The notes under the pieces: generated by a model | What the model was told of the DNA's origin: nothing | The model's input: the letters and a program-made list of their open reading frames with translations, nothing else | Databases searched by the model: none | In this document: positions 19,260 through 29,159 of the stretch, piece by piece | Numbering within the stretch: the first letter of the stretch is position 1 | Layout: each line of letters opens with the position of its first letter | Assembly: GCF_900103405.1 (NCBI RefSeq) | Contig: NZ_FNHX01000005.1 | Coordinates: forward strand, 250,845-314,844 | Origin: Polaromonas sp. JS666 | GTDB taxonomy: Bacteria > Pseudomonadota > Gammaproteobacteria > Burkholderiales > Burkholderiaceae_C | Reading direction: 5' to 3' | Length of the DNA stretch: 64,000 nucleotides | Made by a program: the position numbers and the translations under genes

Positions 19260-19348
19260 TTTGACCGTGTTGCCGTGCGGCCGCGACACTTCGCGCACTC
19301 GTTCAGGGTGGGAAATACCAATAAGCCATAACACGGAGATAAGAAGAC

Positions 19349-20983
19349 ATGTCTGGATTCCTCGATAAAGAGCGCATCATTGCCGGCCCCGGCTTCAACC
19401 GCTGGCTGGTGCCTCCCGCCGCCCTGGCGATCCACCTGTGCATAGGCATGGCCTATGGTTTTTCAGTGTTCTGGCTGCCGCTGTCCAAGGCGCTGGGCAT
19501 CAAGGAATCCATCAAATGCGGCCCTGAAGTCGGCTTTATCGCCGAGCTGTTCACCACCAGCTGCGACTGGAAAATCTCCACCCTGGGCTGGATGTACACC
19601 CTGTTCTTCGTGCTGCTGGGCATTTCCGCGGCCACCTGGGGCGGCTGGCTGGAACGCGCCGGCCCGCGCAAGGCCGGCGTGGTGTCGGCCGTCTGCTGGT
19701 GCGGCGGCATGCTGATCTCGGCCCTGGGCATTTACCTGCACCAGTTCTGGCTGATGATCCTGGGCTCCGGCGTCATAGGCGGCATAGGCCTGGGGCTGGG
19801 CTATATCTCGCCGGTCTCCACGCTGATCAAGTGGTTCCCCGACCGCCGCGGCATGGCCACCGGCATGGCCATCATGGGCTTTGGCGGCGGCGCGATGATA
19901 GGTTCGCCGCTCGCGGCCGACCTCATGAAATATTTCGCCACGCCGACCAGCGTGGGCGTGATGCAGACCTTTGTTGTCATGGCCGTCGTGTACTTCGTCT
20001 TCATGATGGCCGGCGCCTTTGGCTACCGCGTGCCTGAAACCGGCTGGAAGCCCGAGGGCTGGACGCCGCCGCCCGCCGCCACCAACACCATGATCACGCA
20101 GCGCCATGTGCATGTGAAAAAAGTCTGGGGCATTCCGCAGTTCTGGCTGATCTGGATGGTGCTGTGCATGAATGTGAGCGCCGGCATCGGCGTGATCGGC
20201 ATGGCCTCGCCCATGCTGCAGGAAGTGTTCGGCGGCTCGCTGATAGGCGTGAGCCAGAAGTTCGGCGAACTCGACAAGGCGCAGCTGGCCGCCATCGCCA
20301 CCGTCGCTGCCGGTTTTACCGCGCTGCTGAGCCTCTTTAACATCGGCGGCCGCTTCTTCTGGGCCAGCCTGTCCGACAAGCTGGGCCGCAAGATGACCTA
20401 TGTGGTGTTCTTCGTGCTGGGCGGCGTGCTGTATTTCAGCGTGCCGGGCAGCGCGGCGGCCGGCAGCATCTTGCTGTTCGTCGGCGCCTTCTGCGTGATC
20501 CTGAGCATGTACGGCGGCGGCTTTGCCACCGTGCCGGCCTACCTGGCCGACATCTTCGGCACCCAGATGGTGGGCGCCATCCACGGCCGCCTGCTGACGG
20601 CCTGGGCCACGGCCGGCATCCTGGGCCCGGTGGTGGTGAATTACATGCGCGAATACCAGCTGGGGCTGGGCATTCCGCGCGAGCAGGTGTACAACCAGAC
20701 CATGTACATCCTGGTGGGCATGCTGGTGCTGGGCCTGGTCTGCAACCTGCTGGTGCGCCCGCTGAACCCCAAGTGGTTCATGACCGACAGCGAGCTCGCC
20801 GAAGAAAAACGCCTGGCCCATGAAAAAGCCGTGGCGTCCGAACTGCACCGCGCCAATGGCGGCAACGGTAACGGCGGCACGGTGAGCCCCGTGGTGGTGG
20901 TACTGGCCTGGCTCGCGGTGGGCATTCCGCTGGCCTGGGGTATTTACCGCACCTTGCAAAGCGTTGCCAAGTTTTTTGCCTGA
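19349..20983 (+). CDS. OFA-family MFS transporter (oxalate/formate antiporter type)
   Basis: 544 residues with 12 or more membrane segments and an extra helix at the C-terminus (VVVVLAWLAVGIPLAWGIY). Features of the oxalate/formate antiporter family are GMAYGFSVFWLPLSKALG near residue 33, GGIGLGLGYISPVSTLIKWFPDRRGMATG, and GRFFWASLSDKLGRK in the middle. A ~40-residue loop with two Cys (IKCGPEV, TTSCDW) lies between helices 1 and 2. Position ahead of formate dehydrogenase genes supports uptake of formate or an oxalate/formate exchange. ATG at 19349 follows CGGAGATAAGAAG. Confidence 0.88.
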   Translation: MSGFLDKERIIAGPGFNRWLVPPAALAIHLCIGMAYGFSVFWLPLSKALGIKESIKCGPEVGFIAELFTTSCDWKISTLGWMYTLFFVLLGISAATWGGWLERAGPRKAGVVSAVCWCGGMLISALGIYLHQFWLMILGSGVIGGIGLGLGYISPVSTLIKWFPDRRGMATGMAIMGFGGGAMIGSPLAADLMKYFATPTSVGVMQTFVVMAVVYFVFMMAGAFGYRVPETGWKPEGWTPPPAATNTMITQRHVHVKKVWGIPQFWLIWMVLCMNVSAGIGVIGMASPMLQEVFGGSLIGVSQKFGELDKAQLAAIATVAAGFTALLSLFNIGGRFFWASLSDKLGRKMTYVVFFVLGGVLYFSVPGSAAAGSILLFVGAFCVILSMYGGGFATVPAYLADIFGTQMVGAIHGRLLTAWATAGILGPVVVNYMREYQLGLGIPREQVYNQTMYILVGMLVLGLVCNLLVRPLNPKWFMTDSELAEEKRLAHEKAVASELHRANGGNGNGGTVSPVVVVLAWLAVGIPLAWGIYRTLQSVAKFFA

Positions 20984-21071
20984 GCTTCCCTTGTTTGATT
21001 GATTCACAGATTATTTCGTTTCAAGCCAAGCCGTCCCCGCACCTAAGGCGGGGACGCCGGCCCAGCCAACA

Positions 21072-22886
21072 ATGAACCATCCTGGTCGCAGTCCCGAAGT
21101 CAAGGCCGTTGCCGTCGCAACGGTCGACGAAATGCGCGAGCGCATACGCCGCAAAAGCAAACTCAAGGGGCGCCAGGCCGACGATGCATCGCTGGACGAG
21201 GTGCGCGCGCTGATAGGCGCGCGGCCCGAGGCAGGCCACAGGCGCGACCTGCTGATCGAGCACCTGCACGCGCTCAACGACGCTTACCGCTGCCTGCACG
21301 ACAGGCACCTGGTGGCGCTGGCCAAGGAGATGAACATCCCCATGGCCGAGGTCTACGAGGTCGCGACTTTTTATCATCACTTTGAAGTGATTCGCGGCGA
21401 CGGCCAGGCCCCCGGCCTCACGGTGCGGGTCTGCGACGGCCTGGCCTGCGAACTGGCCGGCGCGCAAGATTTGCTGGCGCGCCTGCCGGCGCTGCTTGGA
21501 AGCCAGGACGTGCGTGTGGTCGCCGCGCCCTGCATAGGCCGCTGCGAGCAGGCGCCCGCCGTCGCGGTGCACCAGCAGGCCCTGCCTTTTGCGACGCCGC
21601 AGGCCGTGGTCTCCGCGGTCGGCAAGGTGCAAAGCCCTGCCGGCGCAGCGCAAGCGGTCGTGCCTTTTAACGCTGCCGATTTCGCCGAACACAGCGTGAC
21701 CGGCATCGATACGGCCGCCATGCCGGCGTACACCGGCTATGCGCTGTACCGCGAACACGGCGGTTATGCGCTGGCCGCCGCGGTGGTCAACGGTGAGGAA
21801 GACGCCGAACGCATCATCAAGGCCATGGAAGATTCCGGCCTGCGCGGCCTGGGCGGCGCGGGTTTCCCGGCCGGCCGCAAATGGCGCATCGTGCGCGATC
21901 AGCCGGCGCCGCGCCTGATGGCGGTCAATATCGACGAGGGCGAGCCCGGCACCTTCAAGGACCGTACTTACCTTGAGCGCGACCCGCACCGCTTCCTCGA
22001 AGGCCTGCTGGTCGCGGCCCAGGTGGTGGGCGTGGAGGCCTGCTACATCTATTTGCGCGACGAATACCACGACTGCCGCGCCATCCTGCAGGCCGAGCTG
22101 GCCAAGCTGCGCGCCGACCCGCCCTGCGAGCTGCCGCTGATCGAGCTGCGGCGCGGTGCGGGCGCCTACATCTGCGGTGAAGAGTCGGCCATGATTGAAA
22201 GCATAGAAGGCAAACGCGGCGAGCCGCGCATGCGCCCGCCCTACATCGCGCAGGTGGGCCTGTTCGGCCGGCCCACGCTGGAGCACAACTTCGAGACCCT
22301 CTACTGGGTGCGCGACATCGTCGAAAAAGGCCCACAGTGGTTCAGCGGTTTCGGCCGCAACGGCCGCAAGGGCCTGCGCAGCTTCAGCGTGAGCGGGCGC
22401 GTCAAACAGCCCGGCGTCAAGCTGGCGCCGGCCGGCATCACGGTGCGCGAGCTGATAGACGAATACTGCGGCGGCATGGCCGAGGGCCACGACTTTTACG
22501 CCTACCTGCCCGGCGGCGCCTCGGGCGGCATCCTGCCGGCGTCCCTGGGCGACATCCCGCTGGACTTCGACACCCTGCAGCCTTATGGCTGTTTCATAGG
22601 CTCGGCCGCCGTCATGGTGCTGGGCCACCAGGACCGCGCGCGCGACGCCGCCCTCAACATGATGAAGTTCTTCGAACACGAAAGCTGCGGCCAGTGCACG
22701 CCCTGCCGCGTCGGCACGGCCAAGGCCGCGCAGCTCATGCAGGCCGAGCGCTGGGACGGCGACACGCTGGAAGACCTCAACATCGTGATGACCGACGCCT
22801 CCATCTGCGGCCTGGGCCAGGCCGCGCCCAACCCGGTGCGCAGCATCCAGAAATATTTCCCGCATGAGATCGGAGCCGCGGCATGA
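21072..22886 (+). CDS. NAD-dependent formate dehydrogenase, fused NuoE/NuoF-like (gamma-beta) subunit
   Basis: 604 residues. Residues about 40-190 form a NuoE-like thioredoxin-fold 2Fe-2S domain with Cys pairs in VCDGLACELAG and APCIGRCEQAP. Residues about 220-600 are NuoF-like: GLRGLGGAGFPAGRKW, NIDEGEPGTFKDR (NAD/FMN site), YICGEESAMIESIEGKRG, and the 4Fe-4S motif SCGQCTPCR with ICGLGQ. Soluble formate dehydrogenases usually have these as separate FdsG and FdsB; here they are one chain. It passes electrons from the alpha subunit to NAD. It overlaps the next gene by 4 nt. Confidence 0.92.
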   Translation: MNHPGRSPEVKAVAVATVDEMRERIRRKSKLKGRQADDASLDEVRALIGARPEAGHRRDLLIEHLHALNDAYRCLHDRHLVALAKEMNIPMAEVYEVATFYHHFEVIRGDGQAPGLTVRVCDGLACELAGAQDLLARLPALLGSQDVRVVAAPCIGRCEQAPAVAVHQQALPFATPQAVVSAVGKVQSPAGAAQAVVPFNAADFAEHSVTGIDTAAMPAYTGYALYREHGGYALAAAVVNGEEDAERIIKAMEDSGLRGLGGAGFPAGRKWRIVRDQPAPRLMAVNIDEGEPGTFKDRTYLERDPHRFLEGLLVAAQVVGVEACYIYLRDEYHDCRAILQAELAKLRADPPCELPLIELRRGAGAYICGEESAMIESIEGKRGEPRMRPPYIAQVGLFGRPTLEHNFETLYWVRDIVEKGPQWFSGFGRNGRKGLRSFSVSGRVKQPGVKLAPAGITVRELIDEYCGGMAEGHDFYAYLPGGASGGILPASLGDIPLDFDTLQPYGCFIGSAAVMVLGHQDRARDAALNMMKFFEHESCGQCTPCRVGTAKAAQLMQAERWDGDTLEDLNIVMTDASICGLGQAAPNPVRSIQKYFPHEIGAAA

Positions 22887-25756
22887 ACGCCCCCGCCAAA
22901 CTCGCTGAAGTGCTGCCGCAAACCGTGGAGTTCAAGCTCGACGGCAAGAGCATCCATGCCTACGAAGGCGAAACCATCTTCAAGGCCGCCGCGCGCCACG
23001 GCGTGGACATCCCCCACCTTTGCTATAAGGACGGCCTGCGGCCCGACGGCAACTGCCGCGCCTGCGTGGTCGAGGTCAAGGGCGAGCGCACGCTGGCCCC
23101 CAGCTGCTGCCGCAGCGCCACGGCCGGCATGGAGGTGCAGGCGCACAGCGAACGTGCGCTCAAGAGCCAGAAAATGGTGCTGGAGATGCTGCTGTCGGAC
23201 ATGCCCGACGCCGGCTACAAATGGAATGAAAAAGACGAGTCGCTGCAGCACGGCGAACTCAGCGAATGGGCGGACCGCATGGAAGTGCAGGTGCGCCCCG
23301 CGCTCAAGGCCCTGCGCCGCGAGCAGCCCGCGGCCGACGTCTCGCACCCTGCCATGGCGGTCAACCTGGATGCCTGCATCCAGTGCAACCGCTGCGTGCG
23401 CGCCTGCCGCGAGGAGCAGGTCAACGACGTGATCGGCTACGCCATGCGCGGCTCGCACAGCGAAATCGTGTTCGACCTGAACGACCCCATGGGCGACAGC
23501 ACCTGCGTGGCCTGCGGCGAATGTGTGCAGGCCTGCCCCACGGGCGCGCTCATGCCCAAATCGCAGGTCGGCTCGCAGGTGGTCGACAAAAAAGTCGACT
23601 CGGTCTGCCCCTTCTGCGGCGTCGGCTGCCTGCTGACCTACAACGTCAAGGACAACAAGATCGTCAGCGTGGACGGGCGCGACGGCCCGGCCAACCATTC
23701 GCGCCTGTGCGTCAAGGGCCGCTTCGGTTTTGACTATGCCCACAGCCCGCAGCGCCTGACGGTGCCGCTGATACGCAAGGCCGGCGTGGGCAAGGACCCC
23801 GAGGCGCTGCAAAACCTCAACCGCGACAGCGCCGACTGGTCCGAGGTGTTCCGTGAGGCGACATGGGAGGAAGCGCTGGCGCTGTCCGCCGGCAGCCTCA
23901 AGGGCCTGCGCGACACGCACGGCAAAAAAGCGCTGGCCGGTTTCGGTTCGGCCAAGGGCAGCAACGAAGAGGCCTATCTGTTCCAGAAGCTGGTGCGCAC
24001 CGGCTTCGGCTCCAACAATGTGGACCACTGCACGCGGCTGTGCCATGCCTCCAGCGTCGCGGCCCTGCTCGAAGGCGTGGGCTCGGGCGCGGTCAGCAAC
24101 CAGGTCAACGACGTGGAGCACTCGGACCTGATCTTTGTGATCGGCTCCAACCCCACGGCCAACCACCCGGTGGCCGCCACCTGGATGAAGAACGCCGCCA
24201 AGAACGGCGCAAAAATCGTGCTGGCGGACCCGCGCGTCACCGACATCGGCAAACACGCCTGGCGCACCCTGCAGTTCAAGGCTGACACCGACGTGGCCAT
24301 GCTCAATGCGCTGATCCACACCGTGATCGACGAAGGCCTGGCCGACCAGGACTTCATCAGCAAGCGCGCCAGCAACTACGAAGCGCTCAAGGAAAACGTC
24401 AAGGGCTACAGCCCCGAGGCCATGGAGCCCATCTGCGGCATCCCGGCGCAAACCCTACGCGAGGTGGCGCGCGAATTCGCCAAGGCCAAGGGCGCGATGA
24501 TTCTGTGGGGCATGGGCATCAGCCAGCACGTGCACGGCACCGACAACGCGCGCTGCCTGATCGCGCTGGTCACGGTGACCGGCCAGATCGGCAAGCCCGG
24601 CTCCGGCCTGCACCCGCTGCGCGGCCAGAACAATGTGCAGGGCGCCAGCGACGCGGGCCTGATTCCCATGATGTTTCCCAACTACCAGCGAGTGGACAAC
24701 GCCGGCGCGCATGCCTGGTTCGAGAAATTCTGGGACACGCCGCTGGACGAAAAGCCCGGCTACACGGTGGTCGAGATCATGCACAAGGCGCTCGCGCCCG
24801 ACAGCGACCCGCACAAGGTGCGCGGCATGTACATCATGGGCGAGAACCCGGCCATGAGCGACCCCGACCTCAACCACGCGCGCCATGCGCTGGCCAGCCT
24901 GGAGCATTTGGTGGTGCAAGACATCTTCATGACCGAAACCGCCTGGCTGGCCGACGTGGTGCTGCCGGCCACCGCCTGGCCCGAAAAAACCGGCACGGTC
25001 AGCAACACCGATCGCATGGTGCAGCTGGGCAAGCAGGCCATCACGCCGCCCGGCGAAGCCAAACCCGACCTCTGGATCATCCAGCAGATCGCGCAGCGCA
25101 TGGGCCTTAACTGGAACTATGCCGGCGAGCACTCGGGCGTGGCGGCCGTCTATGAGGAAATGCGCCAGGCCATGCACGCGGCGATCTCGGGCATCAGTTG
25201 GGAGCGCCTGCAGCGCGAGTCCAGCGTGACCTATCCCTGCCTGAGCGAAGACGACCCTGGCGCGCCCACCGTCTTCATAGACCGCTTTGCCACCAACGAC
25301 GGGCGCGTGCACCTGGTGCCCGCCGACATCATCCCGGCCAACGAGCGGCCCGATGCGGACTTCCCCTTTGTGTTGATCACCGGACGGCAGCTCGAGCACT
25401 GGCACACCGGCAGCATGACGCGGCGCGCCACGGTGCTCGATGCGATCGAACCCATGGCCACCGCCTCGCTGTGCGGCGACGACCTCGCGGAACTGGGGCT
25501 GCAGGCCGGCGACGTGATCACCGTGCAGTCGCGCCGCGGCCAGGTCGCCATCCACGTACGGCGCGACGACGGCACGCCGCACGGCGCGGTCTTCATCCCC
25601 TTCGCCTATTACGAGGCGGCGGCCAACCTGATGACCAATGCCGCGCTGGATCCCTTCGGCAAGATCCCGGAGTTCAAGTACTGCGCCGTCGCGATACGCC
25701 GCGGCGGCCAGGTGTCGGCCACCCAGGGCTATGGCGAGGGGGCAGGCGCGCGCTAG
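22883..25756 (+). CDS. fdhF: Formate dehydrogenase, molybdopterin alpha subunit (soluble, NAD-linked)
   Basis: 957 residues. The N-terminus carries a 2Fe-2S ferredoxin domain (HLCYKDGLRPDGNCRACVVE), a NuoG-type His-Cys cluster region and two 4Fe-4S clusters (CIQCNRCVRACR, CVACGECVQACPTGAL). A further 4Fe-4S motif CPFCGVGC starts the molybdopterin part near residue 245. The active-site ligand is Cys387 in TRLCHASSV, coded by TGC, so it is not selenocysteine. Late MoCo contacts include GENPAMSDPD and TGRQLEHWHTGSMTRR. No Tat signal is present, so it is cytoplasmic. It is paired with the fused NuoEF-like subunit. Confidence 0.94.
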   Translation: MNAPAKLAEVLPQTVEFKLDGKSIHAYEGETIFKAAARHGVDIPHLCYKDGLRPDGNCRACVVEVKGERTLAPSCCRSATAGMEVQAHSERALKSQKMVLEMLLSDMPDAGYKWNEKDESLQHGELSEWADRMEVQVRPALKALRREQPAADVSHPAMAVNLDACIQCNRCVRACREEQVNDVIGYAMRGSHSEIVFDLNDPMGDSTCVACGECVQACPTGALMPKSQVGSQVVDKKVDSVCPFCGVGCLLTYNVKDNKIVSVDGRDGPANHSRLCVKGRFGFDYAHSPQRLTVPLIRKAGVGKDPEALQNLNRDSADWSEVFREATWEEALALSAGSLKGLRDTHGKKALAGFGSAKGSNEEAYLFQKLVRTGFGSNNVDHCTRLCHASSVAALLEGVGSGAVSNQVNDVEHSDLIFVIGSNPTANHPVAATWMKNAAKNGAKIVLADPRVTDIGKHAWRTLQFKADTDVAMLNALIHTVIDEGLADQDFISKRASNYEALKENVKGYSPEAMEPICGIPAQTLREVAREFAKAKGAMILWGMGISQHVHGTDNARCLIALVTVTGQIGKPGSGLHPLRGQNNVQGASDAGLIPMMFPNYQRVDNAGAHAWFEKFWDTPLDEKPGYTVVEIMHKALAPDSDPHKVRGMYIMGENPAMSDPDLNHARHALASLEHLVVQDIFMTETAWLADVVLPATAWPEKTGTVSNTDRMVQLGKQAITPPGEAKPDLWIIQQIAQRMGLNWNYAGEHSGVAAVYEEMRQAMHAAISGISWERLQRESSVTYPCLSEDDPGAPTVFIDRFATNDGRVHLVPADIIPANERPDADFPFVLITGRQLEHWHTGSMTRRATVLDAIEPMATASLCGDDLAELGLQAGDVITVQSRRGQVAIHVRRDDGTPHGAVFIPFAYYEAAANLMTNAALDPFGKIPEFKYCAVAIRRGGQVSATQGYGEGAGAR

Positions 25757-25798
25757 GGTCTTTCCTGCGCGGGCTGGAGCCCGCCGTACACTGCGGGC

Positions 25799-26386
25799 AT
25801 GTCCGACTTCCAGCTGCGCTCTCCCGAAACAGACGCCGGCGTGCAGCGGCCCTGCACAGCGGTGGCCGTTGTCATGCGCCGCGAACGCATCAACAACCGC
25901 TGGCAGCCCTGGCGCTGGGTGCTGGCTGACGTGGTGCCGCATGAAGACGGTTTTGGCACCGTGCCGCGGCTGCTGCTCAACGACGAGCGCGAGGAGCGCT
26001 GGCTGCACCCGGGCTTTGCGGTCGAACTGTTCACCGACGACGCCGAAGGTTATTACCTCAACGCCAGCACCGGCCAGCCCTGCTTCTGGGTGTTGTGGCG
26101 CATGGAGGAAGAAGCCTTGCTGGCCGATGAGCCGATTGCCCTTCCCCAGACCGTGACCCTGAGCTACCACGACGCCGGCCGCTGGCTGGACGCGCAGGAA
26201 ACCGTGGAACAGGTGCCCGCGCCGCCCGAGGTCGTGGCCTGGCTGCGCGAGTTCGTCGACAAGCACCATGTGGCTGAACCCAAGCGCCGGCAGCGTCCGC
26301 AAAGCTTCAAGTCCCTGACCGACCGCTTCGGCAACCCCGCGAGTGTGAGCACGGTCAAAAAAACCGGTGGAGGCGGCCATGGCTGA
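25799..26386 (+). CDS. DUF3305 domain-containing protein
   Basis: 195 residues from ATG at 25799. The conserved part AVVMRRERINNRWQPWRWVL and the following NASTGQPCFWVLWRMEEE match what I know as DUF3305, which recurs with DUF3306 in formate dehydrogenase clusters. The tail is basic. The function is unknown; a role in assembling or maturing the dehydrogenase is inferred from constant neighbourhood. The stop overlaps the start of the DUF3306 gene by 8 nt, so the two are probably co-translated. Confidence 0.82.
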   Translation: MSDFQLRSPETDAGVQRPCTAVAVVMRRERINNRWQPWRWVLADVVPHEDGFGTVPRLLLNDEREERWLHPGFAVELFTDDAEGYYLNASTGQPCFWVLWRMEEEALLADEPIALPQTVTLSYHDAGRWLDAQETVEQVPAPPEVVAWLREFVDKHHVAEPKRRQRPQSFKSLTDRFGNPASVSTVKKTGGGGHG

Positions 26387-27068
26387 GGAACCTGCCGGCT
26401 TCCTGGGCCGTTGGGCGCGCCGCAAGGAAGAGGCGCGCCAGGGCAAGGTTCTGGATGAGCCGGCGGTGGCTCCCGTCCCCGCCCCCGCCGCTCCCCTTGC
26501 GCCAGTGGCACCCACACAGGCGGAGCCGATAGCGCAAGCGCCTTTGCCTGATGCCGACCCCCCTAAAGCGCCGACGCTGGACGACGCCAGGCTGCTGACC
26601 CGCGATTCCGACTTCAAGCCTTTTATGGCCGGCAATGTGAGCCCCGAGGTGCGCAACGCGGCCATGAAAAAACTCTTTGCCGACCCGCATTTCAATGTGA
26701 TGGACGGACTGGACACCTACATCGACGATTACTCCAAGTTCGAGCCGATTCCCGAATCCATGCTGCGGCAGATGGCCAGTGCGAAGTTCCTCAAGCTGTT
26801 TGATGATGAGGATGAAGACAAGAAGGCCGCCGCGCAGGATGCCGCCGCCCCGCCACGGGAAAGCGTGAATAACCCCACGGATGAAACCGTGGCACAGTCC
26901 TCCTATGAAAACCCGGACATAGCTCCTCCCGAGCCGGCCGGGCCCGCACAGACCAGCCAAGCCGAGCCCCCCGCGGCCGGTAGCCAACCAGACCATGCCC
27001 ACACTGATTTGCGACTGCAACCAGACCATGCCGCTCCAGCCCCAGGCGCTGGGCGAGGCCCTCAATGA
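26379..27068 (+). CDS. DUF3306 domain-containing protein
   Basis: 229 residues from ATG at 26379 (GGAGG upstream inside the previous gene). The N-terminus FLGRWARRKEEAR and the core LTRDSDFKPFMAGNVSPEVR and ALRKLF-like AMKKLFADPHFNVMDGLDTY fit DUF3306. A Pro/Ala linker separates them, and the last ~70 residues are low complexity. The 3' end overlaps the polyferredoxin gene by 74 nt in another frame. The function is unknown; association with formate dehydrogenase is by context. Confidence 0.82.
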   Translation: MAEEPAGFLGRWARRKEEARQGKVLDEPAVAPVPAPAAPLAPVAPTQAEPIAQAPLPDADPPKAPTLDDARLLTRDSDFKPFMAGNVSPEVRNAAMKKLFADPHFNVMDGLDTYIDDYSKFEPIPESMLRQMASAKFLKLFDDEDEDKKAAAQDAAAPPRESVNNPTDETVAQSSYENPDIAPPEPAGPAQTSQAEPPAAGSQPDHAHTDLRLQPDHAAPAPGAGRGPQ

Positions 27069-29124
27069 GAGCCTGACGCTGCATTCAGCGTTGTGCCGGC
27101 GCGAAGCCGGGGCTTTCCAGAAGGCCGTGCAATCGGGCGACGACGTGGTGGTGGCCTGCACCCAGGAAAAACGCCTGTTCGCCGAGGTCGGCGCGCAAAC
27201 CGAGGGCGCAACTTCGATCGTCAAGTTCGTCAATATCCGTGAGACCGGCGGCTGGAGCAAGGATGCTTCCAGCGCCGGCCCCAAGATCGCGGCGCTGCTG
27301 GCCGCGGCCCAATTGCCTGATGCCGAGCCCGTGGCCACCGTGACGTACAAGAGCGCCGGCCGTTTGCTGATCGTCGGCCCTGTCGACCAGGCCGAGCAGG
27401 TGGCGGCGCTACTGGCCGATACGCTGGAAGTCACCATCTTCGCGCAGGGTGTTTCCGCTGGCGCGCAGGCCGGCCTTCCCGCGCAGGAGCGCCAATACCC
27501 GGTGATCAGCGGCGAGCGGCTTGCGCTCAAGGGCTGGCTGGGCGCATTTGAAGCGAGCTGGGACAAGACCAACCCCATAGACCTGGACCTCTGCACACGC
27601 TGCAATGCCTGCGTCGCCGTGTGTCCGGAAGGCGCCATAGACCTGAGCTACCAGGTCGACAGCGCCAAATGCACATCACACCGCGACTGCACGGCGGTTT
27701 GCAAGGTGGCCGGCGCGATCGACTTCAACCGCGCGCCGCAAAGCCTGACCGAATCCTTCGACCTGGTGCTGGACCTGGGCGCCAAACCGCTGTTCACGCT
27801 GCATGCGCCGCCGCAAGGCTATTTCGCGCAGGATGCCTTAGCCGGCCTGGCCTCGCCCGGCCTGCCGGCCACCGTGCTCAAGCTGCGCGACATGGTGGGG
27901 GAGTTTGAAAAGCCCAAGTTTTTTGCCTACAAACAAAAACTCTGCGCCCACAGCCGCAACGACACTGTGGGCTGCAATGCCTGTGTGGACATCTGCTCGG
28001 CCGGCGCCGTCAGCAGCGAGAAAAAACGCCAGCAGATCGTCGTCAACCCCAATCTCTGCGTGGGCTGCGGCGCCTGCACCACGGTGTGTCCGACGGGGGC
28101 GCTCACTTACGCCTATCCGCGCGCGAGCGAGCAGGGCGTGCGCTTCAAGACCTTGCTGTCGGCCTATGCAAAAGCCGGCGGCACGCAGCCGGTCCTGCTG
28201 TTCCACAGCCAGGGCCGCGGCCAGCAGGCCGTCGAGGCTCTGGGCCGCGCCGCGCGCCTGCAAAAAACCGTGCGCGGCGTGCCGGCCAATGTAATCCCGC
28301 AGGCGCTGTGGCACACGGCCAGCCTGGGCCTGGACCTCTGGCTCAGCGCTGTCGCCTTCGGCGCTTCGCAAGTTGCCGTGCTGGTGACCGACGAAGAAGC
28401 GCCGGCTTATCTCGAAGGCCTCACGCAGCAGATGCGCGTGGCGCAAGCGCTTTTGAACGGCCTGGGCTATGCGGGCGTTCACTTCCATTTGCTGCGCGCG
28501 CAAGCCGGTGATGTCGCCGGCCTGGATGCCGGCCTGCAGGCCCTGGCCCGCAACCGGCCCGCCGTGCCTGCCGCACCGGCGCGCTTTGCCGTCGCGCAGG
28601 AAAAGCGCAGCACGCTGGACATGGCGCTGGACCACCTGATACAGCAGGCGCCCGCTGTGCTGCCCGAAGCGATTGCGCTGCCCGCCCAAGGCTCGCCCTT
28701 TGGCAGCCTGGTGGTCAATGCCGACAGCTGCACCTTGTGCCTGAGCTGCGTGAGCGCCTGCCCGGCCAGCGCGCTGCAGGACAACCCGGATCGCCCCCAG
28801 CTCAAGTTCATCGAGAAAAACTGCGTGCAGTGCGGCCTGTGCGCCACCACCTGCCCCGAGGACGCGATCACGCTGCAGCCGCGCCTGCTGCTGACGCCGC
28901 AGCGCAAGGAGGCGAGGGTGCTCAACGAAAGCCCGCCCTACCATTGCATACGCTGTGCCAAGCCCTTCGGCACGCTCAAGGCCATAGAGTCCATGCTGGG
29001 CAAGCTGGCGGGCCATGCGATGTTCCAGGGCGCGGCGGCCGACCGCCTCAAGATGTGCGGCGACTGCCGCGTGATCGACCTGTATTCCGCCGAGAACGAA
29101 GTCAAGATCACCGACATCCGTTAG
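26995..29124 (+). CDS. 4Fe-4S polyferredoxin of the formate dehydrogenase cluster
   Basis: 709 residues from ATG at 26995 (MPTLICDCNQTMPLQPQAL). It carries several cluster motifs: CTRCNACVAVCPEGAI near residue 200, CTSHRDCTAVC, CNACVDICSAGAV, CVGCGACTTVCPTGAL near 355, CTLCLSCVSACPASAL near 580 and CVQCGLCATTCPEDAI near 610, plus CIRCAKPF and CGDC at the end. There are no membrane segments or signal peptide, so it is cytoplasmic. It probably carries electrons or helps assemble the dehydrogenases. The 74-nt overlap with DUF3306 is long, but the N-terminus fits known relatives. Confidence 0.87.
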   Translation: MPTLICDCNQTMPLQPQALGEALNESLTLHSALCRREAGAFQKAVQSGDDVVVACTQEKRLFAEVGAQTEGATSIVKFVNIRETGGWSKDASSAGPKIAALLAAAQLPDAEPVATVTYKSAGRLLIVGPVDQAEQVAALLADTLEVTIFAQGVSAGAQAGLPAQERQYPVISGERLALKGWLGAFEASWDKTNPIDLDLCTRCNACVAVCPEGAIDLSYQVDSAKCTSHRDCTAVCKVAGAIDFNRAPQSLTESFDLVLDLGAKPLFTLHAPPQGYFAQDALAGLASPGLPATVLKLRDMVGEFEKPKFFAYKQKLCAHSRNDTVGCNACVDICSAGAVSSEKKRQQIVVNPNLCVGCGACTTVCPTGALTYAYPRASEQGVRFKTLLSAYAKAGGTQPVLLFHSQGRGQQAVEALGRAARLQKTVRGVPANVIPQALWHTASLGLDLWLSAVAFGASQVAVLVTDEEAPAYLEGLTQQMRVAQALLNGLGYAGVHFHLLRAQAGDVAGLDAGLQALARNRPAVPAAPARFAVAQEKRSTLDMALDHLIQQAPAVLPEAIALPAQGSPFGSLVVNADSCTLCLSCVSACPASALQDNPDRPQLKFIEKNCVQCGLCATTCPEDAITLQPRLLLTPQRKEARVLNESPPYHCIRCAKPFGTLKAIESMLGKLAGHAMFQGAAADRLKMCGDCRVIDLYSAENEVKITDIR

Positions 29125-29159
29125 CACCTCCCGCAAGAACAAGACATAAGACGCCACGC

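Noticed and set aside
22583..26716. Two long antisense frames over the soluble formate dehydrogenase
   Set aside because: Same reason: codon-bias shadows with no start context or domain.
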